Source: Tubiluchus corallicola (lineage: Eukaryota > Priapulida > Priapulimorpha > Priapulimorphida > Tubiluchidae). Taken from it: 64,000 bases of DNA. Below the pieces are notes generated by a model. The model did no database searches. It had not been told where the DNA came from and was given only the letters and a program-made list of their open reading frames with translations. The DNA is taken from NCBI GenBank assembly GCA_030141605.1, contig JAQGDQ010000272.1, positions 124,001 to 188,000 on the forward strand. The letters run 5' to 3'. Below are positions 14,755-23,500 of the stretch, piece after piece (position 1 is the first letter of the stretch; every line of letters begins with the position of its first letter). The position numbers and the translations under genes are program-made.

Positions 14755-15073
14755 GAGAGAGACAGAAAACTTATATGTGGTGCAATCTGGTATCTTATAC
14801 AGCTGGTTTCTATATTAGTTATCCATACCACATCTAGTGCATCCAATGTTGCTACAGTTGTTGTGGCGAATTGGAAGCACATTTAAACACGCTAATATGT
14901 AATAGCTATAATTTGATATACTGCAAGAATTGTTTAGATTTCTTGTACAAGATAATGGTCTCACTTATATTTTTCAGACAAAGAAAAATAGGAAAGGTTC
15001 AATAAAAAACAAGGCAACCATAGTGAAAGGAGCAAAAGCCAAATCAAATAAGAACAAAAAAATCAAAGCTTAA
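921..15073 (+). CDS. STT3B: STT3B, oligosaccharyltransferase catalytic subunit (C-terminal 575 residues, 13 exons; 5' end outside window)
   Basis: Catalytic subunit of ER oligosaccharyltransferase, which transfers the dolichol-linked glycan to Asn in N-X-S/T sequons. Exons: 921-1020, 1787-1885, 3809-3955, 4206-4409, 5298-5425, 6799-6894, 7562-7749, 9256-9427, 10943-11116, 12470-12583, 14135-14260, 14370-14453, 14978-15073. All introns are GT-AG and the exons sum to 1728 nt (575 codons plus TAA) with phase closing at every junction. Visible landmarks: SVSEHQP (fragment residue 143), the WWDYG catalytic-domain motif (residues 349-353, at 9338-9352), nearby conserved sequons NRT and NNS, and MSSNET. 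Family knowledge: STT3B, unlike STT3A, carries a charged loop after the KYL segment and a Lys-rich tail. Exon 6 (Glu/Asp/Lys-rich) and exon 13 (Lys/Asn-rich) match this. Human STT3B has 826 residues, so about 250 N-terminal residues are encoded upstream. Introns 5-10 carry several MITEs. Confidence 0.97.
2140..3435. repeat. Dispersed repeat family G, copy 1 (two segments)
   Basis: Two segments, about 2140-2290 and 3130-3430, match in order the region 60595-61090 in the bystin intron. Shared pieces include ACTCACGAT followed by a GATxGCCTAG motif, then GCACTAATTA and a TCGACAGAGC/TGTCATCATC-type stretch followed by AAAACTTTTA. The intervening ~800 bp in this copy has no counterpart there. Class unknown. 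It lies in STT3B intron 2. Confidence 0.5.
7845..8120 (+). repeat. MITE family A, partial copy (left half)
   Basis: Matches the left half of the family A elements at 8593 and 27348. Shared features include TTTTTCATATA, the CCCCATTTTCAAGTCC stretch, a GGCGAGACC/GATGACATCACAA block, and TCAGTGTGTTGTACTAAAAC. The right half is absent. Confidence 0.7.
8200..8312. repeat. Long inverted repeat (hairpin)
   Basis: Arms read ATCTCATTAATATATGGCTA on the left and TAGCCATATGTTAATGAGAT on the right. They extend outward through TTATTACA / TGTAATAA and are separated by about 20 bp. The stem is 30 bp or more with a single-base mismatch near the middle. It lies in STT3B intron 7 between two family A repeats. 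Confidence 0.85.
8593..9201 (+). mobile_element. MITE family A, full copy 1
   Basis: Begins TTAAAGGAAAACGGATGA and ends near GATTTTCCTTTATA, giving short terminal inverted repeats of TTAAAGGAAAA type. The body is shared with copies at 27348-27974 (+), 43676-44287 (-) and 62305-62916 (-). Shared internal markers are ACAGCACCTGTTTTT, a CGAATGGC(A/G)AAATGCA block, and AGTTTAAGATTGGG close to the right end. No coding potential. It lies in STT3B intron 7, immediately before exon 8. Confidence 0.85.
10647..10809 (+). mobile_element. Short TIR element family C, copy 1, with TTAGGG-like core
   Basis: Left end AAGTTTACAATTCCCACAC; right end GAATTTTAAACTGC, a degenerate inverted copy. The core contains about a dozen degenerate TTAGGG/TTAGGT units, including three consecutive GGGTTA units near 10760-10780. 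Related copies at 45978-46127 (inverted) and 53031-53115 share the ends and the GAAATTAGTTC block. Because the copies share defined ends, this is a dispersed element and not a telomere remnant. Confidence 0.7.
12911..13423. mobile_element. hAT-like non-autonomous element (513 bp) with 8-bp target duplication
   Basis: Ends CATGGGTTCCCAACC and GGTTGGTAATCACTG are inverted repeats, and the left end continues into the familiar TTGGGGTCACGAACC. The element is flanked by a perfect 8-bp direct repeat GTATAGAA (12903-12910 and 13424-13431), as expected for hAT insertion. The short open frames inside are not credible genes. It sits in STT3B intron 10. Confidence 0.88.
13925..14075 (+). repeat. Dispersed repeat family H, copy 1
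   Basis: Closely matches 55880-56020. Both contain CATTTGTTTTTGTAAAAAAC, TGACATT(T/C)GAC, GTGCATTCTACTT and TTTTAACTATGCCGACTT in the same order. Class unknown. It lies in STT3B intron 10. Confidence 0.75.
14634..14765 (+). repeat. GA-rich microsatellite
   Basis: A polypurine tract on the + strand made of (GA)n, GGGA and (GACA)n/(GCAG) blocks. It lies in STT3B intron 12. The open frames across it are low-complexity artefacts. Confidence 0.95.
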
Positions 15074-15825
15074 ATTCATTGCCACATCGACGGGGCACAG
15101 TTTCACCAGCGCTTTCCGAGAATTTGTTTGCTGATTTTAAAACCACATTGTGGCACGTCGTTTGTGCCTTTTGTATGATGTGATCGTTCAATTTGTTGTG
15201 TTGGATATAATAATTATCAACTATGTATGTTGACTTACATATAATGAGTGTAAATATGCGTAAAGCCCGAGCAAACATGTACGTTCACTTATTTCAACAT
15301 TTCAGTTGTTCTCTGGATTTCTGGATTTTGATTGTAGAGTTAATTTGTTAAACACAGGTTACTCAATGCAAATGAAAATGTGCTATTTCGTATGTAAATG
15401 TGTTATTTCATTTTTGACAATTTGCACAACTGCATGCATCAGCATCGAACCTGTTTTTCATGTCCGTTATTTTAAAACTTGTCATAAAAATTTAGCTCTG
15501 TAATTTTCACAACTGTTAGCCTTTATTCTGTGTCGTAATATCAACAAGCAATTTCATTTTTAGAGCTTGCACTGTCAATATTGTCAATATTTTTTAGTAA
15601 ATTTATTAAATTATGTATTAGACTTTGACATTAGCTTCTGAACATTCCAATGTCTGTAGCAATATTTTAGTGTTTTCTCTGTGTACCTATTGCTTAAAGG
15701 AAAGAACAAGTCATTCAGTATGTTGGGTTTATTTTACTGTTATCACTTAAATGCCTATAAAGCAGAAATTTAAAATATACTACTTCTGAATAGAAAGTTT
15801 CAGGCTGCTGCCATTAACTTGAAAA

Positions 15826-16200
15826 TTTTGATGTAACTGGATACTTCGTGACTTTTGCGCACTGCTTAAACTAATTCAAGCTTATGCAACTTACCTAATG
15901 TTTAGGTGAAAATATTACAGAAGTAGCTAACTGATTTTTTTGTAAAAACTTTTTATACTTTTGATGAAAATTGACAGTGTGGTACTTTTCTTCAAGACAA
16001 ATGACATCATTGAAGAAAAATGGGCTTTAATAATGTGAACGCCCAAGCAGGAAACGATCACGACTTTGAAGTGATTTTACTAATTATGCGAAGCACTTAT
16101 TGCAATTTTATTACTAAATCCTTTTAACATTTTTCGCGAACATTGAAATAGGCCTACCCTCCTCAAAGGCTTGGCCTTTCCTTTGACTTTTCATTGGTTA
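15826..16200 (+). repeat. Dispersed repeat family F, copy 1
   Basis: Matches 33126-33470 in the same orientation. Shared pieces are TTTAAACTAATTCAA-like, a CTTATCTAATGTT-like stretch, GAAAATTGACAGT, a GGGCG/GAACGC block, AGTGATTTTACTA and GCCTTTCCTTT. No coding potential. Confidence 0.7.
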
Positions 16201-17189
16201 TAACTGATCGGTAGTTCGTCAATAACATTTTGAACGTTGGTGATTGTAAAATTTGACAAAAAGCAACAAATCAGAGTTGTCAGTTCAGCTATCTTACATT
16301 AACTGCAGGTCCAAATAATGGAGTATGAAGTTGAAAGTGCCCAGTTCAGTTTACTGTATTCTTCGTTCATTTGTAAATGTTTCAACATTTTGCTGCTAGG
16401 CGTTGGTAGTAATTGAAGAGTTTGTCAAACTTTTTGGCATTTTTTTGTCTGAATGGGTATGTATTTTTTAATAAAAATTTAATAATGACCGGACAATAAA
16501 AAGTGGCTTACCATATAAAATTGTAGTACACTCTTATGATCGGTTGCTGATTTACTTACTGGACTGCCGTCCGTTTATAACGGAGGCAGGGTGGAAACCA
16601 CTGCAACCTAAATAGAGGTTATGATGTTGGTTTTTTGTTTAGGCTAACCAAACTTTTAGGCTAAGACAATATCAGCGAATCATAGAATTGAATTAATCAT
16701 TTATTATTAAACTTGTACAACTACACATTCAACCCAAATGACCACGCTAGAAGAACCGACTCGGCATACTATCATTACTATCTGCGCAATAGTAATATTT
16801 GTTTAATATACAAAGACTAATTATCTCTCTTCATAAATATTACTATTAGTATATTTTTTTAGTTTTGCATGTCATCATTATAAAATTCTTAACTAATTCA
16901 GATTTAATAATCATTATCTCTCTATATTAATAGATAATAGTCATTATTTCTTGTTGCGTTAATAGCCATATAATAGTAATAGTTGCATAAACCTCTATCT
17001 TAAACAGGCTCGCATGAGCTAATGAAAACTTTTAGTATGTAAGCTATTTCAACAACTAACCCAAACGAGTACCGGCAGACCAACACGCAAAATTTATATC
17101 GAATAAATATGTATAGTGACTCATCGAAGAGACGTACGTATGTGGAGCTAAATCCTCAACTCGAAACACCTGTGATACCGGCATAACAA

Positions 17190-18015
17190 CCCAGATTACG
17201 TCCCCTCCAGAATATACCAGGGTATAGTTTAGTCTAGCCCAGAATAAACCCCGCGGTGTAATTTGGCCTAGCCTGCTTATACCGTTGCGCATGTGCCATT
17301 GTAGTGTATAGTAGATGTGGGCAGTCCGGTTGACATACCAGCAAGTTTTCAATTAACTTCAGAACATGCTTTGTACCTCACAAATCTACTTCAATGTTGT
17401 TTTAAATGTCCTGAAAATGTTCAGTTGTTTCTACTGACCAAACTAAATGGATTACCAGCTTAAAACAAATTTAGGCATATAAAACATTAATAATTATTTT
17501 TTGCTTTGAAGTGGCAAATACTATTAATATAGACAGTTACCATACTGTATGAAATACGGTGTAACACCCATTTCAGATACAGACAGCTAAACTCAATTAT
17601 TGTATAATTATAATGGTAACATGGAAAAACATTTTGTACATTAATATTAATATTCATGTAGAAAAGCTGTTGGTTGTTTGATGCTGAATAAAACAGTCTT
17701 TCATTGATATAGATGTTAAATTATTTTCTGCTTACACTCCTGAAATTACATTTGATACACATCATACACATCTGATACATACACTTTACTAGCAAAAATA
17801 ATAAAAATAATAATAAATAAGATAATAATAATAAAAAATGTAAAAAATAACAAGCTCTTTGATTTGGAAAAGGAGGAGTATATTCTAGCCTAGCCTATTT
17901 TATGGCCGGAGGTATAAAGTGGCCTAGCCCAAACTATACCACGGGTATGGGTATAAAACAGTCTGGAATAAACCCCGGGTGTACTCTGGGCATGGGATAT
18001 ACTCCAGGCTGTTAC
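17190..18015. repeat. Cluster of degenerate GGTATA / GGCCTAGCC motifs
   Basis: The stretches 17195-17285 and 17876-18015 share, in direct and inverted orientation, motifs of the types GGTATAGTTTAG, TGGCCTAGCC and AATAAACCCCG. They could be the two ends of an inserted element (~820 bp) or a minisatellite. No target duplication was found. Confidence 0.4.
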
Positions 18016-18488
18016 ACCGATAGATATTGTGGAGTAACAGCGAATGTCATTTACCAGATTTCGTCTGCAGTCACATCGTCTCCGCATTAACATACATACA
18101 AAAGGAGAGTCGTATATGACCGCCTTGTTCCCTCGCACTATCTACAATTTCTAATAATATTGTTATAAATGTGCTACATTAATAATTATTACATGTGAAA
18201 CAAATTTAATAGTTCATAATATGTCTATGTGGTAACTGATAATCTCTAAAAACATGAGTCTATCATTTTAATTTTTAGAGATTAATACGAGTGCGATAAT
18301 GCAATTTTTATTGACGATGTTTTTCTTAAAATTTTGTGATTTTAATGATAATCTAAAGTGCATTTTTTAGGTTTTAGGTGATTTTGCCATAATTTAGTGT
18401 GATTTTGATGTGTTCACATTCATTACCTTATGCATCACTATTGATAATTAGTTCCTTATTGTGGTAAGTGCTTATAAACAATAAATTG

Positions 18489-19673
18489 TTAAACTATTAT
18501 GATTTTGTCTACTATTGATGAGCATTTCTGACCACCCGGTCTTTTCTCTGCTTTTCGTCCACCTTCTTTGCGAAATGTCATCAGCTTCTCCACAAGGAAA
18601 TCCCTTGTTTCGTTACTTCTTAGATTTTTATATATATTGTAAACACCCTCAAATATCCACTGACACCGCCAGTGGGTTCTTCGATTGTGGAACGTCCCAG
18701 CAGCACCGTGCAAAATGCCGATACCGTTCCGTTGAGCTGACCGACAATAATCACCGAAGACTGCCACGCCCCACCAGTAGTTCCACTCGCATGGGAGGAA
18801 GTACAGTGCCGACGGATTCTCGTGAAAATAGACGTTACAGGCATTTTGGTCTGGAGTGCAAGCTGGAAACGTCCATTTGTCCGTTGAACAGTTGCTAGTC
18901 GAGTGGAAAATATTAACAATATCTATCTTCCAGTCTGTCTGCCGTAGTTTCTCCAAGTCGATTAAGACAACTCCAGTATTAAGACCTTTGTTTCTACCAC
19001 CTTTTAGAGGGTTAAGCAACGTATTACTAGAAGCAGTCAAGAGAGAAATCCCACGTGGTCGGTGAAAAAGCTCGATAATGCGATGCGTGTGTTCGCCAGA
19101 AAAGTCGAATGCGATTCCCATCATCTGATTTGACGCCATGTGATCAAAATGTGACCACAATTTCTTTAGAGGTCGTACCACAACGATGTCTATGTCAAAC
19201 CTAATAATCCTTTTCACATATTTTGGCAAGATCTGGGGAAGGAATAACCAAGCAGGCGCACATAGTTTTTTTTCATCGCCATTTTGAAGCCAATGAGTAT
19301 AATTTTCACTAGGGGGAAACCAAGGTCTGTAGAAATTTACTTCGTACGAGTTTGTGTCACTAAATTCCTCTAAAAGGCGCTTGAGTTTTTGCTCCATGTC
19401 GTCATTGTCAACTATAACATGGTAATGAATGAGTTCGGTTGACACAAGAAAGATTGATTTCACTAATACAGTAAAATCATCCACATAAGTAGATTCTGCA
19501 TCACCACAAGCTGTCAGAGCCACATGAATAGATGACGTTGTGTAATTTACTTCTGTTAGCTTATGGAAACTGAAAACTATAACCGAAAACGTCAAATAAA
19601 AAACAGCTAATGCAACAGAACATATTTTGACATGTCGAAACATCACGACTTTAAAACTTAAAATAACGATCAA
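18489..19673 (-). CDS. GXYLT: GT8-family glycosyltransferase, glucoside xylosyltransferase-like, single exon
   Basis: Predicted type II Golgi/ER membrane enzyme of 394 residues. The order is a short N-tail, a transmembrane anchor (about residues 17-37), then a GT8 catalytic domain. Landmarks: IHVALTACGD (49-58), the metal-binding DXD as FDID (159-162), LNTGVV (231-236), PDQN (274-277), FLPCEWNY (292-299) and ILHG (320-323). The order and spacing resemble GXYLT1/2, which add xylose to O-glucose on EGF repeats such as those of Notch. This is family-level inference and another GT8 xylosyltransferase is possible. The first ATG gives MIVILSFKVV; the second ATG (codon 11, 19643) also leaves the anchor intact and may be the real start. 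There are no introns, unlike STT3B next door. A BEL/Pao element begins about 295 bp upstream, in divergent orientation. Confidence 0.88.
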   Translation of the reverse strand: MIVILSFKVVMFRHVKICSVALAVFYLTFSVIVFSFHKLTEVNYTTSSIHVALTACGDAESTYVDDFTVLVKSIFLVSTELIHYHVIVDNDDMEQKLKRLLEEFSDTNSYEVNFYRPWFPPSENYTHWLQNGDEKKLCAPAWLFLPQILPKYVKRIIRFDIDIVVVRPLKKLWSHFDHMASNQMMGIAFDFSGEHTHRIIELFHRPRGISLLTASSNTLLNPLKGGRNKGLNTGVVLIDLEKLRQTDWKIDIVNIFHSTSNCSTDKWTFPACTPDQNACNVYFHENPSALYFLPCEWNYWWGVAVFGDYCRSAQRNGIGILHGAAGTFHNRRTHWRCQWIFEGVYNIYKNLRSNETRDFLVEKLMTFRKEGGRKAEKRPGGQKCSSIVDKIIIV

Positions 19674-19967
19674 CTATATAAGGACCACGTGTAACTATGA
19701 CGACAACATGGCAGCTTTGCGGCGTGGTGAAACAGCCAATTATAGTGCTTTTTCCACTGTACAAAATTGGGCATATGCCCCGGGCTAACTGGTTTTTGGG
19801 CGAGTAAACGCAGATTCATGAGTATACTGATTACTGAAGAACAGAAATCTTAAATACATGTTTACGAAATCATTGAAGCTCAAAATAGTCATCAGTGATT
19901 GGCAAAATTTCAGAAAAAAATTACGTTGTTCAAAAGCGAGGAGCAAGGTCCACTCAATAACCAAAAC

Positions 19968-20190
19968 TGTCGTGAAGTTTGGGCTTCACGATTCGCCCCC
20001 CAGAGAGAAGCCATTGAATTGAATTGATTTTACGTGTAACTGTAGAAAAGAAGTTAGTGGCAGTTGTTGAGTTGGTATGAAAGGGCAAACTAGGATATTG
20101 CGTTCGAAAAAAAAGAATAAAGTTTAGCGTTACGACGGTGGTAAAAATTCTCGTCTTTTCGTTTTATTTGTTACAAAAGTCACCACGACA
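19968..20190 (+). repeat. 5' LTR of the BEL/Pao element
   Basis: Starts TGTCGTGAAG and ends CACCACGACA. The two termini form a 7-bp inverted repeat. Immediately inside the left end, CGTGAAG and CTTCACG form a 7-bp stem with a 6-bp loop. The AATAAA at 20116-20121 (inside AAAGAATAAAGTTTAG) is a possible polyadenylation signal. Confidence 0.96.
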
Positions 20191-20192
20191 AT

Positions 20193-20211
20193 TGGTGCAA
20201 GGAAACCCGGG
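20193..20211 (+). other. Candidate primer-binding site of the BEL/Pao element
   Basis: Begins TGGTGCAAGGAAACC two bases after the 5' LTR. The TGG matches the complement of a tRNA 3' CCA end, as expected for a retrotransposon primer site. The tRNA species was not identified. Confidence 0.7.
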
Positions 20212-20525
20212 AGTACCAGGAACATTTAGATGCGTTTATCAGAAAGCATTTCAAGTGCAAAATAAAGACCATTTCGGCACATAAAAGTAAACGGGTGTCT
20301 ACGTACGGTTTTACCTGGCTTCAAGCTTTTGACTTGCAACGTTTGTTAGCGAAATCTGTTTGGACTATGAACAATAATGAACGTAATCTCGCATTCGTAC
20401 GCTCCTTTGAAGACGATCGTAACTGTCAAGTTTCGAAAAAACTGTGCGGAGTCAACAATGAACTATTTTTGTTGCTGAAACCTGTTGACTAACATCGAGC
20501 TTTGACTTTACTGAGGTGGTTCGTC

Positions 20526-23500
20526 ATGCCAAACAAGGATCAAAGGCCCGACGGAAGTATCCCAGCTAGTGCTAGAGACTTAGGCTACATTAAACAAGCA
20601 CGAACCAAGGCAAGGAAAAGCCTGCAAGAGGAAATCGAGCTAGCTAACGAATTGGTGTCAAGAGATGAGTCAACGATTGGTGACATTTCAAACTATCTGC
20701 AGCGTGTCAAGATGTGCAAACACACTCTCCAGAATCGTTTGGCAAAGCTGGAAGATCTCACATTAAAGTTCTCGGAGCGTGGTATGACAGCTGAGGCAGA
20801 CGAAGCAACAATTGAAGCAGCAGACCAGTACTTGGAGGAAGATAACGAATTCCTTGGCACGGTATCTCAAGTTACTTTTTTGTTAGATGAATGTATTACT
20901 AAGTTTTCTGTAAAAAATGTTAAAAGAGATTTAACTGATGAGTTTCACACTGTTTCTGAGATGCCTCATAGTCGTGCAGTTGATAAAAAACCTACTGTTG
21001 TTCATGCGGCTGCGTCCGCATCTCAATTTACTGATAATGACTCACCTGTTGCTCCGCCCCGTCGCAAGAGAAATACTAGTCTTGCCCCCACCACGCCAAC
21101 TAGTGGTAACCTTGTACAGTCGCGCATTTATGTTAAACTGCCAAAATTCGAACTGAAATCATTTTCTGGGCAGATTTTAGAATGGCGTGAATTTTGGGAT
21201 GCGTTCAAAACTATGGTTCATGATCACCCAGATTTAGAAAATATTCAAAAATTTCAGTATTTGAAGAGCAAGCTTACAGGTCCTGCTCTTAGTGCAGTAG
21301 AAGGTTTTTCACTCAGTAATGAAAACTATTTGCAAGCGTTAGATGTTTTAAGAAGCCGTTTTGGCAAAGAACAAAGCATTATTAATGTACATTATAAAGC
21401 TTTGGCACATCTTGAAAAATCCGGAGAAAATGCTAAAAGTCTTAGGAAATTTCAAGATAGTCTTGAGTTGCACTTGCGAAGTTTGGAGGCAGTGGGTGAA
21501 TGCGTGGACAGCCGTGTTATTATCCCATTAGTATTAGAAAAATTACCACGTTCGGTGGTGCAACAAATGCGCATTACAATGGACCCTGATAGCGCTTGGT
21601 CAGTTTCAGATATAAGACAACGTCTTAATCGCCACATTCTTACATTAGAAGCGGTTGAAAATGAAACAGCTGCCTCCAGCTTTCAGCAACCATTCTCTAA
21701 GGCTAATGAGAGATTTCCTAAGAAGTTTGTAAGTGCATCAAGGCACGAAACTGTTCTTGGAGCTTCTGATAAGCAAAGCTCCGCCCACACGCCACAACGT
21801 AAATACGTTAGCGCACATTCTGATTATCCAGTACGCAATTGTATTTTTTGTAAAGGCCCACATTGGGCAGATCAGTGTGGCAATTTTGCTACAGCTAGAG
21901 AGAGGAAGAGACTTCTAAAAAATCGTTGTTTTATTTGTCTAAGAGAAAATCATCAAGCTCACCAATGTAGATCAGGCAGAAGCTGTTATTTCTGCCATAA
22001 AAATACTCATCACCGTAGTTTGTGCACAGAGCAATTTCCAGATAAAAATCGAGAAGCAACACTAGCTTGTTCACCCAGTTTAAGTTTGTATTCTAGTAAT
22101 GAACAGGTTGTCATGCAAACAGCACTCGTTCGTGTTAGTCATCCTGTTTCTCACAAGACTATTACAATTCGAGCCTACCTTGATTGTGGTTCTCAGTCCA
22201 GCTATATTAGTGCTAGGCTGGCTAATTTGCTGAATGTTCCTAGGGGCACTTCTGAAGTGCTTCAAGTAGCTACATTTGCAAGTAAAAATGTTAGGCAAAT
22301 TTCTTGCTATCCTGCAAATATTGGTTTGCATACGCGCGATGGGCGTGTGTTAAATATGACCCTACGTGTGATTCCAGAAATATCGCTTAAAACTAAACGC
22401 GAGGCCCTCCCGCACAGTTTAATTAATAAGCTGTACAAGAGATTCGGCTATGATTTGGCTGACAGTTTCCCAACCCACGTGGCTGAATCTTCTATTGACT
22501 TTTTGATCGGTAATGATTACTATTTGTCACTTTTAGAGCCTCAGAAATTCCAGGTAGGGCCTGATTTGTTTTTGTTTGGATCGAAAATAGGTTTAATTCT
22601 CGGTGGATTCTTGAACAGGAAAACCAGTTCGAATGCCGACAAATCTCGAGTGTCTGGCTTCTTGTGCATACAGCCTGGGTTAAATACTCACGGATTAAAT
22701 TTAGAATATGAACAAGAAAAATTTGAACATTGCAGTATTACTGAACGCGCGTTTTCATGCCTAGATTCTGATTCAAGTTTTACGTGTGCAAAGCAAGACT
22801 TTGATACTAATTTTGCACTTGAACGATTTTGGGACCTTGAAAGTCTAGGCATTCGTGAATCACCGTCACGGACTCAAGACGCTCAAGACGACGTAGCGCT
22901 AGATTTATTTAATAAATCAATCAAATTTGAAGACGGACGCTACCATGTATCTTGGCCCTGGCGACAAAATAAGCAGGCCTTACCCGACAATTATTATATT
23001 GCTGTGAGCAGATTAAATTCTTGCTTAAAACGGCTTCGCAAACAGCCTGGAATATTGGCTAAATATGACCAAGTAATTAATGAACAACTCGAGAAGGGAA
23101 TCGTAGAAGTTGTGACTCCAGAGTCTCCCGAAGGTCCTATTAAACACTATATTCCCCATCATTGTATTGTCACACCTGAGAAAAGCACAAAATTACGAAT
23201 TGTGTACAATGCTTCATGTAAAGCAAACAAAAACAGTCCTTCACTCAATGAGTGCCTGTATAGGGGACCATTGCTACTTCCTGATTTATGCGGCTTGTTG
23301 TTGCGGTTTCGCTTACATTTAATAGGCATTGTAAGCGACATAGAAAAAGCGTTTTTAAACGTTGGCCTAAATTACGAAGATAGGGACGTCACGAGATTTC
23401 TGTGGGTAAAAAATGTCAGCAAACTCCCTTCGGATCCTGGTAATTTGCAAATATTTCGCTTCTGTCGAGTCATTTTTGGAGCTATTAGTAGCCCATTTTT

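Larger units (their letters stand above)
15074..18488. other. Intergenic region between STT3B and the GXYLT-like gene
   Basis: Holds the STT3B 3' UTR (an ATTAAA at 15605-15610 is a possible polyadenylation signal), a family F repeat at about 15826-16200, and a cluster of related GGTATA/GGCCTAGCC motifs at 17190-18015. An AATAAA on the - strand (18307-18312) could serve the GXYLT-like gene. The interval 16560-17050 is AT-rich with no recognised content. Confidence 0.6.

Noticed and set aside
14625-14886. Ser/Leu-rich and Arg/Glu-rich frames
   Set aside because: Products of the GA-rich microsatellite.
18515-19065. Plus- and minus-strand frames overlapping the GXYLT-like gene
   Set aside because: Shadows of the real minus-strand reading frame.
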